A stretch of DNA of 64,000 nt, from the NCBI GenBank assembly GCA_965206015.1, contig CBDBIW010000016.1, positions 930,001-994,000 on the forward strand, written 5' to 3'. Positions within the stretch are counted from its first letter, which is position 1. Every line of letters begins with the position of its first letter. Position numbers and translations under genes: made by a program. Below the pieces are notes generated by a model. The model was not told the origin of the DNA. It searched no databases and was given only the letters and a program-made list of their open reading frames with translations. This DNA is from JAJCYL01 sp965206015 (GTDB lineage: Bacteria; Bacteroidota; Bacteroidia; Cytophagales; Cyclobacteriaceae). This document shows, in pieces, positions 8,188 to 16,285 of this stretch.

Positions 8188-9487
8188 ACCAAATTTTGTC
8201 TCTCCATGCTATGTGGTGAAGATCAGTTTGCCAGCTTTGCCAAATATGACCTAATGGCCACACACCGCTATGTTGACATTCAGTGATAAGTACTCTTCTC
8301 GACCCGAGTGCATCATCATTGGCACCAATTGGCACTGTAAATGTAAAGCCATTTGCAGCAGTAAGCGTTACTGAACCAGAAGGTCCCGGGTCATTCTCCC
8401 ACCATGTCCAGTAAACTTCATCGAGACCGGTGTTCCATGTAAAAAGCGGACCCACGTGTTGGGGCCACCATCTATTTTCTATATGTCTTTTCTTTTTTGG
8501 TTCAAAAATGGCCGCCGGGTCAAAAAGTATTTCTCCAGTTGGACCATTAATTCTGAAAGATAATTCCGGTCCTCCTGACAACCACCCGCCTTCCCGACAG
8601 GTTCCATTGCAGCGAATTTGATACAGAAACTCTCTCCGGCCACGTCTGTCAGCGCAATTAGCTTTTACCCTGCCATTTGGCAATGACTGGGTTAATTTTC
8701 TCCCGGAACTCCCGATTTCTTCAAATTTTTCTCTTGCTTCTTTAGCCGCAAGTGGTTCATCATAATAAAGGCAGTTTATGGCAGTATAAAATTTGTAGTG
8801 CTCATTTTCAAACAATAAAGTGCTGCAACTTTGCACCTCGTTAGATTGACTTCCTTGTGCGACCGGTATTACCCGTTCATTTGTACCAATAACCAGTACA
8901 ACGGATTCAGGCTCGTTAACAGCATCAATTTCAATAGTGTTACCGTCGCTATCATAACCTTTTACGGAAGTGGAAATCTGGTCGTCATATTCTGAATCAA
9001 GAATTGCCACTTGAGGTATGTGGTTGTCAGTGTCCCATGATTCAGCACTATCGAGTTTAAGTTCTGGTATTGCAATTTGCAATAGAGGGTAATACAAAGC
9101 CAGCGAATCAAAAAATTGCTCTGTGAGATTGGTGGTTCTTGTATTGGATTGAGGGCTGGTAAGTAAATTCCTGAAAAGAATTGCCCTATTGCCAATTATT
9201 ATTTCTTCGTTTACAATATTTGCAACAAGAATATCATAATCATTATCAATTTTTAATAAAGCCTTCTCCTTCAAGAATTTTCTTAAGCCTGCTTCTTTTA
9301 TGGAATTTGATAAAAAGTAAGCCAGTCTATCAGACAAATTATCTTGTATTTTGTCTAAAGTCGGCGAATATTCCAAAGGATTTATCGCCATATTGTTTTC
9401 AGAATCAGGCAAATTCGTTAGTGAGTCTTCTGAACATCCCGATAGCATTATGGCTGCACTTAGCAGCACAGTTAAATTTTTAATCAT
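8183..9487 (-). CDS. Lipoprotein of unknown family, copy B
   Basis: This 434-aa protein is identical to copy A for residues 1-316 and differs at only a few residues in the C-terminal domain: TAANG for TATSG near 377, and QTDLHHIAW for QTNLHHISW near 420. It has the same lipobox (LSGC), the same Cys/Trp-rich C-terminal domain, and the same gene order upstream of a barrel gene. The near-identity of these long genes implies a recent duplication or continuing gene conversion. Confidence 0.8.
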   Translation of the reverse strand: MIKNLTVLLSAAIMLSGCSEDSLTNLPDSENNMAINPLEYSPTLDKIQDNLSDRLAYFLSNSIKEAGLRKFLKEKALLKIDNDYDILVANIVNEEIIIGNRAILFRNLLTSPQSNTRTTNLTEQFFDSLALYYPLLQIAIPELKLDSAESWDTDNHIPQVAILDSEYDDQISTSVKGYDSDGNTIEIDAVNEPESVVLVIGTNERVIPVAQGSQSNEVQSCSTLLFENEHYKFYTAINCLYYDEPLAAKEAREKFEEIGSSGRKLTQSLPNGRVKANCADRRGRREFLYQIRCNGTCREGGWLSGGPELSFRINGPTGEILFDPAAIFEPKKKRHIENRWWPQHVGPLFTWNTGLDEVYWTWWENDPGPSGSVTLTAANGFTFTVPIGANDDALGSRRVLITECQHSGVWPLGHIWQSWQTDLHHIAWRDKIWY

Positions 9488-9498
9488 TACTTGATAAA

Positions 9499-9532
9499 TT
9501 TAATTTGAACAAAAGTTTAATTTGAATAAAAG
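9499..9532. repeat. 17-bp direct repeat in leader, copy B
   Basis: This is the same two-unit repeat (TTTAATTTGAAYAAAAG) as in copy A, placed at the same distance from the lipoprotein start codon at 9487. Confidence 0.6.
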
Positions 9533-9568
9533 TTTTTCTTTTCCATTGTTTAGCCAATGGTGAGCTTT

Positions 9569-9597
9569 AGGGCAACAGTACCTGGTATTGTTGCCCT
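9569..9597. promoter_or_regulatory. Long palindrome in leader, copy B
   Basis: This 29-bp near-perfect palindrome has arms AGGGCAACA and TGTTGCCCT, identical to the one at 7159-7187 and in the same place relative to the genes. Confidence 0.5.
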
Positions 9598-9709
9598 TAT
9601 TTTGTAATTTATTGTATCATCTCTTTAATATTTGTTAACCAAGTTTACACTGCAAAGGAACTAAAATTTTGTTTATCAACAAAATAATTATCTTTATGAG
9701 ATTTCAATC

Positions 9710-10558
9710 TCAATTTGAAAATAAGAGGTAGCCAATTCTAACTGCGAAGCACCAATATGTTGAAGACACAACTTGTTTTTTACCTTGAAAATTTATACTT
9801 TTCATTTGTGAGATATTTGAGCTATACTGGCAATTGATGCTTACTCTTTTTTTGATTATCTGATAGGAAAGCATGGCTGTAGGACTCCACGTAACCGGAC
9901 GAAACGAACCTTTAATAGCCTTATCTACCGGTATTAACTCTGGATAGTTTCTCTTGACTATTTCAGAATTTTGTACATCATTTACTATTTTTAGTTTAAT
10001 GCCAGATTCTATGCCTCCTCCTATCATTAAGTTCTTGAATAATCTGTATTGAATGACTATAGGTATGGCAATTCTCCTTTCTGTTAGTGATATTGGGGTG
10101 TCCCAATGAAATCGAAAATTAGATTTAAGCTTTGTAACCCTATAGGAATGTTGAATGTTTGAATATAATGCGGTTGCTCTCACAATCATTTTGCTACTCA
10201 ACTCATATTGGTATCCGACACCTCCCTCAATATTATAAGCCATCTCTCGAAGGGAGCCTACAAACAAGGTATCATTCCATTGCTCCTGAGGGATTAGGGA
10301 TTTCAAAGGAGTACTTTGAAAACCGAGCTCAAAGTGAATGCCCGATTGTGCACAGACATCTTTCACATCACAAATACCAGGTATGAGAAAGAATAATGCA
10401 ACCAAAAGTTTCATTTGGGATATAGTTGAGTGCTCTGTTTTATGCGTCATCATAATTTTTGCTGTTGAGGGGTGCAAAAATGATTCTTTGGCTATTATCT
10501 TCCTGTGTACAAGTGTCAGGTAGCCAAAGAATCCTGGTAAAATGGATTTAATATCCAT
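9710..10558 (-). CDS. Outer-membrane beta-barrel-like protein, copy C
   Basis: The frame is 282 aa long from 10558, with the likelier signal-peptide start (MKLLVALFFLIPGI) 48 codons in, at 10414. It shares STPLK and the last strand (STYWCFAVRIGY) with copy A, but shares ISLTERRIAI-type residues and IVKRxYPELIPVDxAIKGS with copy B, so it looks like a mosaic of the other two. Its second loop is three residues shorter than in A and B. It is separated by 11 nt from its lipoprotein gene. The role is unknown. Confidence 0.75.
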   Translation of the reverse strand: MDIKSILPGFFGYLTLVHRKIIAKESFLHPSTAKIMMTHKTEHSTISQMKLLVALFFLIPGICDVKDVCAQSGIHFELGFQSTPLKSLIPQEQWNDTLFVGSLREMAYNIEGGVGYQYELSSKMIVRATALYSNIQHSYRVTKLKSNFRFHWDTPISLTERRIAIPIVIQYRLFKNLMIGGGIESGIKLKIVNDVQNSEIVKRNYPELIPVDKAIKGSFRPVTWSPTAMLSYQIIKKRVSINCQYSSNISQMKSINFQGKKQVVSSTYWCFAVRIGYLLFSN

Positions 10559-10569
10559 TATTCATCAGT

Positions 10570-11874
10570 TTAGTACCAAATTTTGTCTCTCCATGATATG
10601 TGGTGATAATCAGTTTGCCAGCTTTGCCAAATATGACCTAATGGCCACACACCGCTATGTTGACATTCAGTGATATGTACGCTTCTCGACCCGAGTGCAT
10701 CATCATTGGCACCAATTGGCACTGTAAATGTAAAGCCAGATGCAGCATTATACGTTATTGAACCAGAAGGTCCCGGGTCATTCTCCCACCATGTCCAGTA
10801 AACTGCATCGAGACCGGTGCTCCATGTAAAAAGCGGACCCACGTGTTGGGGCCACCATCTATTTTCTATATGTCTTTTCTTTTTTGGTTCAAAAATGGCC
10901 GCCGGGTCATAAAGTAATCGTCCATCTGGCCCATTAATTCTGAAAGATAATTCCGGTCCTCCTGACAACCACCCGCCTTCCCGACAGGTTCCATTGCAGC
11001 GAATTTGATACAAAAACTCTCTCCGGCCACGTCTGTCAGCGCAATTAGCTTTTACCCTGCCATTTGGCAATGACTGGGTTAATTTTCTCCCGGAACTCCC
11101 GATTTCTTCAAATTTTTCTCTTGCTTCTTTAGCCGCAAGTGGTTCATCATAATAAAGGCAGTTTATGGCAGTATAAAATTTGTAGTGCTCATTTTCAAAC
11201 AATAAAGTGCTGCAACTTTGCACCTCGTTAGATTGACTTCCTTGTGCGACCGGTATTACCCGTTCATTTGTACCAATAACCAGTACAACGGATTCAGGCT
11301 CGTTAACAGCATCAATTTCAATAGTGTTACCGTCGCTATCATAACCTTTTACGGAAGTGGAAATCTGGTCGTCATATTCTGAATCAAGAATTGCCACTTG
11401 AGGTATGTGGTTGTCAGTGTCCCATGATTCAGCACTATCGAGTTTAAGTTCTGGTATTGCAATTTGCAATAGAGGGTAATACAAAGCCAGCGAATCAAAA
11501 AATTGCTCTGTGAGATTGGTGGTTCTTGTATTGGATTGAGGGCTGGTAAGTAAATTCCTGAAAAGAATTGCCCTATTGCCAATTATTATTTCTTCGTTTA
11601 CAATATTTGCAACAAGAATATCATAATCATTATCAATTTTTAATAAAGCCTTCTCCTTCAAGAATTTTCTTAAGCCTGCTTCTTTTATGGAATTTGATAA
11701 AAAGTAAGCCAGTCTATCAGACAAATTATCTTGTATTTTGTCTAAAGTCGGCGAATATTCCAAAGGATTTATCGCCATATTGTTTTCAGAATCAGGCAAA
11801 TTCGTTAGTGAGTCTTCTGAACATCCCGATAGCATTATGGCTGCACTTAGCAGCACAGTTAAATTTTTAATCAT
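10570..11874 (-). CDS. Lipoprotein of unknown family, copy C
   Basis: This 434-aa protein is identical to copies A and B through residue 316. Its C-terminal domain is the most divergent of the three: GPDGRLLYD for GPTGEILFD, TWSTGLDAVY for TWNTGLDEVY, SITYNAASG for SVTLTATSG, and SRSVHITEC for SRRVLITEC. The same lipobox is present. Change is concentrated in the Trp-rich C-terminal domain, so that domain is the probable contact surface (inference). Confidence 0.8.
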   Translation of the reverse strand: MIKNLTVLLSAAIMLSGCSEDSLTNLPDSENNMAINPLEYSPTLDKIQDNLSDRLAYFLSNSIKEAGLRKFLKEKALLKIDNDYDILVANIVNEEIIIGNRAILFRNLLTSPQSNTRTTNLTEQFFDSLALYYPLLQIAIPELKLDSAESWDTDNHIPQVAILDSEYDDQISTSVKGYDSDGNTIEIDAVNEPESVVLVIGTNERVIPVAQGSQSNEVQSCSTLLFENEHYKFYTAINCLYYDEPLAAKEAREKFEEIGSSGRKLTQSLPNGRVKANCADRRGRREFLYQIRCNGTCREGGWLSGGPELSFRINGPDGRLLYDPAAIFEPKKKRHIENRWWPQHVGPLFTWSTGLDAVYWTWWENDPGPSGSITYNAASGFTFTVPIGANDDALGSRSVHITECQHSGVWPLGHIWQSWQTDYHHISWRDKIWY

Positions 11875-11885
11875 TACTTGATAAA

Positions 11886-11919
11886 TTTAATTTGAACAAA
11901 AGTTTAATTTGAATAAAAG
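11886..11919. repeat. 17-bp direct repeat in leader, copy C
   Basis: This is the same two-unit repeat as at 7089-7122, ending 11 nt before the lipoprotein start at 11874. Confidence 0.6.
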
Positions 11920-11955
11920 TTTTTCTTTTCCATTGTTTAGCCAATGGTGAGCTTT

Positions 11956-11984
11956 AGGGCAACAGTACCTGGTATTGTTGCCCT
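11956..11984. promoter_or_regulatory. Long palindrome in leader, copy C
   Basis: This 29-bp palindrome is identical to those at 7159 and 9569. Here it lies upstream of the first module in transcription order, with no barrel gene before it, which argues for a regulatory rather than purely terminating role. Confidence 0.5.
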
Positions 11985-12060
11985 TATTTTGTAATTTATT
12001 GTATCATCTCTTTAATATTTGTTAACCAAGTTTACACTGCAAAGGAACTAAAATTTTGCT

Positions 12061-12109
12061 TATCAACAAAATAATTATCTATTTTTATTTATCAACAAAA
12101 TAATTATCT
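12061..12109. repeat. Duplicated 20-bp module-end motif
   Basis: TATCAACAAAATAATTATCT occurs at 12061-12080 and again at 12090-12109. The same motif ends copies A (7264-7283) and B (9674-9693). It marks the right edge of the amplified region and may be the homology used for amplification. Confidence 0.7.
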
Positions 12110-12124
12110 GTGATAAACGTCATA

Positions 12125-12415
12125 AACTGCAGCTATTCCTCTATTATATCCGGCTACTCCTCCGGAATGGAGTCAATGGGTGATTCCTCCCCGCCTTTTT
12201 GATGATATGATTTTTCAACTTGCTGTCCATAATATCTGTGTTCTTTGCCCATTGGTACCTTTGTCTGCTTTTATGGCTATTCCTTCCGGTAGATGTGCCG
12301 TATCCGGTACTTCATCCATATTGACATTGGCAGGTGTAGTCAATACTGCCTAATTATTCTCCCTGAATCTGTCCCGTGATGTTCTTTGTAGCCATAGCGT
12401 ACCTTGCCTGCCTTA
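12125..12415 (-). pseudogene. IS5-type transposase remnant
   Basis: Joining minus-strand frames gives KVRYGYKEHHGTDSGRII, LTTPANVNMDEVPDTAHLPE, GIAIKADKGTNGQ and then, in another frame, KNHIIKKAGRNHPLTPFRRS. These match the central and late part of IS5-family DDE transposases (the G.K.H..D..G.I..V..T.ANV block, the ADKGY block and the R..PLT block). At least three frame changes are needed and both ends are missing. The sequence up to 12703 holds no other recognisable gene. Confidence 0.65.
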
Positions 12416-12703
12416 TCGGGCAAGTTTTGTACGACTTCGGGCGGCTCTACGAGAAAGCGCAAAAACATTGCCCTGCTGGAGAAATTAGTGTGATTAGCTT
12501 AAAACCCGGTCTTCAAAGAACTGGCCTGATTCCAAAAATTCATGACGTGAACAGGCTGGTCAATATGGAAACAAATAGTACGCCACCACCCCGGCATTGC
12601 CAACATGGAATAAGAGCCTTCCCGGTTTCAATCAATATTGTCTTAAAGTAAAAAAAATGATATGTTGGATATAGTATCATGAGCCTTACATAAACTAAAA
12701 CCC

Positions 12704-14377
12704 ATGTCGCAAGCGGACTACGCCCATTTGAAAACCCCATTAGACAATTTCTACCACTGGGAAAAAACACAGCCAGAGAAAATATTCCTCTCTCAACCTA
12801 TTGACGGAGAATGGCACACTTACACTTATCAGGAATTTGGTCAACAGGTTAGAAAAATGGCAGCGGTAATTAAAGCGAAAGATTTCCCGCAAGGATCTCA
12901 TATAGCGTTAATGTCCAAGAATTGTTGTCACTGGTTAATGTGCGATTTAGCTATAATGATGAGTGGGCACGTTTCAGTACCTATTTACCCCAATGTGAGT
13001 GAAGAAACCGTCAGGTATGTACTTGAGCATAGTGAAGCAAAACTATTATTCGTAGGAAAACTGGATGAAAAGGACTGGGCGGTGATGAAGCCAGGCATTC
13101 CGGATGGATTCGACTGCATTGACTCTGGCCTTTACGGATTACCAGATTGTCCTTACGCAAAGTGGGAAGATATTATTCCCAAAATTGAGCCTGTTGCTGA
13201 TAATCCCGTTCGCAGCCTGGAAGACATAATGACCATCATTTATACTTCAGGAACAACAGGAGTGCCAAAAGGTGTAGTACAAAATTTCTTAGGATCGGCA
13301 TTCGCTGCAGAATATTTTGTAAAGCATTTTGGGATCACAACAGGCGACCGGTTCTTCTCCTATCTTCCTCTATCCCATATTGCCGAGCGTTTACTCACTG
13401 AAATTGTTGTTTTACAGGGTGGATCAAGTGTACATTATGTACAATCGTTAGACACATTCAAAGAGAATCTCGCTGAATGCCAACCAACTGCATTCCTCGC
13501 AGTTCCCCGTATTTGGACGAAATTCATGAATGGTGTCCAGGCAAAATTTCCGGCCTCGAAACTGAAATTTCTATTGGCTATACCTATCGTTAATAATATT
13601 ATCAGGAAAAAAATCAAAGAGGCACTGGGGTTAGGTTATGCCAGGATTTGTCTTACTGGTGCTGCTCCCATAGCACCATCTCTTCTGACCTGGTTTGACA
13701 AGATTGGCGTAACAATCTATGAGGTGTATGGCATGACAGAAAACAATGCTTACTCCCATGCTAATGTGCCGGGGGAACGCAAGATCGGAACTGTCGGAAA
13801 AACCTTGCCTGGAGTAGAAACTAAAATCAGTGAACAGGGCGAGATATGTATTAAGAGCATAACCAATATGGTTGAGTATTATAAGGAACCAGGAAAAACA
13901 GCAGAAACGATTAAAGATGGTTACTTTCTGACCGGAGATAAAGGTGAGATTGATAAAGAAGGCTATATGAAGATCACAGGGAGAGTGAAAGACATGTTTA
14001 AAACGGCCAAAGGCAAATATGTTTCACCGAATCCGATAGAATTGAAATTTGCTAAAAACGAAAACATTGAGCAAATCTGTGTGGTAGGCCCGGGAGTTCC
14101 TCAACCCATGGCGTTAATAGAATTATCTGACGCAGCCAGTAGCTTTGACCGTAATGTGGTATCAGAAAGCCTCAGAGAGTCATTGTCAGAGATCAACCCT
14201 TTGCTGGAACACCATGAACAACTGCATAATCTGGTGGTGGTCAAAGAGAAATGGACACCTGACAACGGGCTGCTAACTCCAACTATGAAAATCAAACGTG
14301 GTTCAATTGATGAAAAGTATCAAACCAGATACGATGACTGGTATAAGGAGAAAGCTGAAGTGTGTTGGGAAAAGTAG
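12704..14377 (+). CDS. AMP-binding long-chain acyl-CoA synthetase
   Basis: This 557-aa protein is a member of the ANL superfamily. It has the ATP/AMP signature YTSGTTGVPKG (about 187-197), the YEVYGMTEN motif (about 340-350), the hinge-region sequence TGDKGEIDKEGY followed by GRVKDMF, and GKYVSPNPIE near the C terminus, typical of bacterial long-chain acyl-CoA synthetases. It activates a fatty acid to acyl-CoA with ATP in the cytoplasm. It stands alone: the next gene is convergent and only 1 nt away. The exact chain-length preference cannot be read from the sequence. Confidence 0.85.
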   Translation: MSQADYAHLKTPLDNFYHWEKTQPEKIFLSQPIDGEWHTYTYQEFGQQVRKMAAVIKAKDFPQGSHIALMSKNCCHWLMCDLAIMMSGHVSVPIYPNVSEETVRYVLEHSEAKLLFVGKLDEKDWAVMKPGIPDGFDCIDSGLYGLPDCPYAKWEDIIPKIEPVADNPVRSLEDIMTIIYTSGTTGVPKGVVQNFLGSAFAAEYFVKHFGITTGDRFFSYLPLSHIAERLLTEIVVLQGGSSVHYVQSLDTFKENLAECQPTAFLAVPRIWTKFMNGVQAKFPASKLKFLLAIPIVNNIIRKKIKEALGLGYARICLTGAAPIAPSLLTWFDKIGVTIYEVYGMTENNAYSHANVPGERKIGTVGKTLPGVETKISEQGEICIKSITNMVEYYKEPGKTAETIKDGYFLTGDKGEIDKEGYMKITGRVKDMFKTAKGKYVSPNPIELKFAKNENIEQICVVGPGVPQPMALIELSDAASSFDRNVVSESLRESLSEINPLLEHHEQLHNLVVVKEKWTPDNGLLTPTMKIKRGSIDEKYQTRYDDWYKEKAEVCWEK

Positions 14378-14378
14378 C

Positions 14379-16079
14379 CTATTTATTAGGTAAAAGAAGT
14401 TGTACCAACCAACTTACTGCAACTACCATAATCACACCAACTGGATTGTACCACAGGTAACCAAACTGAAGTGATCCGGATAGATTCGCAAAATGACAAC
14501 TGATTACAACCATTTGTGATACAATTGCGGCAATAAAAACTGATGTGCCATTTATCCTTTTCATAAAAAATCCAACCAAAAAGGTTCCCAGTATTGTTCC
14601 ATAAAAAAGCGAACCCAGGATATTAATCCCTTCAATTAAATTCTCTGCAGACTGGATAAAAAAAGCGAATGCAATGGCAAATGTGCCCCAAATCAAGGTT
14701 AACAACTTTGAGGCCTGTAAATAGTGTTTTTCCGATGCTTCTTTTTTGTAAAGGCGTTGGTAAAAGTCTACTGTAGCAGTTGAGGCCAGTGCATTCAATT
14801 CTCCGGCAGTTGATGACATGGCAGCGGCAAATATCACAGCAACTAATAATCCAGTAAGCCCGATTGGCATTTCTGTCAAAATGAATGTAAGAAACACATA
14901 ATCGGAATCTTTAGTCTTCCGTCCCGGGTCAGCCTTACTTATCAGTCCCTTCATTTGACGCCGGGCTTCCTCTATTTGCTGAGTAGCACCTAAGACTTCC
15001 GCCCTTCCCTCCGCAATGGTCTGATCATTATCCTTTCTGATACCCTCGTCAATTTTCTCATAACCTTTCTTGCGTACATCAGAATATTTATTGTACCAGG
15101 TATTTATACTTCCGGTTTGCTCAGCATATTCGGTCGTCTCCAAAAATTCTACATTTGCCCTGTTGAAATGTATAGGTGCCTGGTTGAATTGATAGAACAT
15201 GAAGACCATTATCCCCACGAAAAGGATGAAAAACTGCATGGGAATTTTCAGGATAGCGTTAAACATCAATCCCATTTTACTCTCCATAGTATTCTTGCCT
15301 GAAATATACCGCTGTACCTGACTCTGGTCAGTACCAAAATAAGAGAGTGACAAAAACAAGCCTCCTAATATCCCAGACCAGAAAGTATATCTTTTCTCCA
15401 CATCAAATGAGAAATCGATGACATCTAATTTACCGGCCTGCCCGGCCATAACAACCGCATCATAAAAAGATACTCGATCTGGCAATTTTCCCGCGATAAC
15501 GATAAAAGCAGCTACCATCCCAAATAGAATGACCAGCATCTGGTACTTCTGAGTAATACTTACCGCCCTGGTTCCACCCGAGACAGTATAGATCACAACC
15601 AATACCCCAACCCCAAGGATGGTCAGTGAGAGGTCCCATTCAAGAATTGAAGAAACAATTATCGAAGGTGCCAGAATGGTAATTCCAGCCGCCAGTCCTC
15701 GTTGAATAAGAAATAACAATGCCCCGAAAGTTCTGGTCTTGGTGTCAAAACGCTGTTCCAAATATTCGTAAGCCGTATATACTTTCAGCCTATAATATAT
15801 AGGGATAAAAAAAACACACACAATAATCAATGCGAGAGGTAAACCAAGGTAGTTCTGAACAAAGGACATCCCACTTTCATAAGCTTGACCAGGTACGCTA
15901 ATAAAGGTGATGGCACTTGCTTGTGTTGCCATTACTGACAAACCTATCGTACCCCAGCGGAGACTTTTTCCTCCCAGGAGGTAAGATTCAATATTTGCTT
16001 GCTTTCTCGATTTCCATACTCCTAAAGCGGCAATTAGCAAGAGTGTCCCAAAAAGAACAGCTAGGTCAATGTTACTCAT
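14379..16079 (-). CDS. Sodium:solute symporter family (SSF) transporter
   Basis: This is a 566-aa polytopic membrane protein. The frame could start at 16112, but the ATG at 16079 (MSNIDLAVLFGTLL) fits better: it begins at the first membrane helix and overlaps the preceding 48-aa ORF at ATGAGTAA. Family features include ESYLLGGKSLRWGTIGLSVMAT, then QASAITFISVPGQAYESGM, and YTVSGGTRAVSITQKYQM. A charged loop of about 70 residues (WYNKYSDVRKKGYEKIDEG...) is inserted between helices. It probably imports a sugar, carboxylate or similar solute with sodium; the neighbouring PIG-L deacetylase hints at an amino-sugar or polysaccharide product (inference). Confidence 0.85.
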   Translation of the reverse strand: MSNIDLAVLFGTLLLIAALGVWKSRKQANIESYLLGGKSLRWGTIGLSVMATQASAITFISVPGQAYESGMSFVQNYLGLPLALIIVCVFFIPIYYRLKVYTAYEYLEQRFDTKTRTFGALLFLIQRGLAAGITILAPSIIVSSILEWDLSLTILGVGVLVVIYTVSGGTRAVSITQKYQMLVILFGMVAAFIVIAGKLPDRVSFYDAVVMAGQAGKLDVIDFSFDVEKRYTFWSGILGGLFLSLSYFGTDQSQVQRYISGKNTMESKMGLMFNAILKIPMQFFILFVGIMVFMFYQFNQAPIHFNRANVEFLETTEYAEQTGSINTWYNKYSDVRKKGYEKIDEGIRKDNDQTIAEGRAEVLGATQQIEEARRQMKGLISKADPGRKTKDSDYVFLTFILTEMPIGLTGLLVAVIFAAAMSSTAGELNALASTATVDFYQRLYKKEASEKHYLQASKLLTLIWGTFAIAFAFFIQSAENLIEGINILGSLFYGTILGTFLVGFFMKRINGTSVFIAAIVSQMVVISCHFANLSGSLQFGYLWYNPVGVIMVVAVSWLVQLLLPNK

Positions 16080-16218
16080 TAAATACTTTGGTAAAGATGT
16101 AAAACAGGACAACCATTAATGCGAGGTTACCCAGCACTAACATATAGATAGTGTTCCAACTCTTAAACCGGGGAGGTGGAGAATCTTCAGTTTCGTTCAA
16201 ATCCTGTTTTTCATCCAT
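16072..16218 (-). CDS. 48-aa single-pass membrane protein upstream of the symporter
   Basis: This small ORF runs MDEKQDLNETEDSPPPRF, then SWNTIYMLVLGNLALMVVLF, and ends FTKVFNE. It has an acidic, proline-containing N terminus and one strong membrane helix (about residues 24-43), with a basic RFK before the helix. Its stop overlaps the symporter start (ATGAGTAA), the classical arrangement for translational coupling. Small one-helix partners next to SSF transporters occur in other bacteria, so an accessory or stability subunit is plausible. Coding status rests on frame, composition and overlap. Confidence 0.7.
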   Translation of the reverse strand: MDEKQDLNETEDSPPPRFKSWNTIYMLVLGNLALMVVLFYIFTKVFNE

Positions 16219-16285
16219 TGGTCAATGTTAGGATGTGGCTAAAATAATCTTCCTGCTTTATCTCTCCAAAAAAGGGTTACATACA

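Larger units (their letters stand above)
7285..9694. repeat. Tandem module copy B (2.4 kb)
   Basis: This is the second copy of the lipoprotein/barrel module, running from TATGAG at 7285 to the AATTATCT end at 9693. The offset to copy C is 2410 bp. It is slightly longer than copy A because of a 14-bp duplication between its two genes and insertions in the barrel loops. DNA identity to the other copies is visibly very high outside the variable patches. Confidence 0.95.
9695..12080. repeat. Tandem module copy C (2.4 kb)
   Basis: This is the third copy of the module, ending at TATCAACAAAATAATTATCT (12061-12080). A further copy of that 20-bp end motif follows at 12090-12109, outside the unit. Copy C is first in the minus-strand direction. 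Confidence 0.95.

Noticed and set aside
4889..12080. Diversity-generating retroelement acting on the repeated barrel genes
   Set aside because: No reverse transcriptase, template repeat or Avd-like gene is in the window, and the differences include indels and blocks rather than adenine-specific substitutions.
4889..12080. Polymorphic toxin with duplicated immunity genes
   Set aside because: Both gene products carry envelope signals (lipobox and Sec signal peptide with barrel character). No toxin domain or secretion marker is seen.
12376..12651. 91-codon plus-strand ORF as a membrane protein gene
   Set aside because: Its opposite strand carries IS5-type transposase text over the first part, and the ORF has no recognisable domain.
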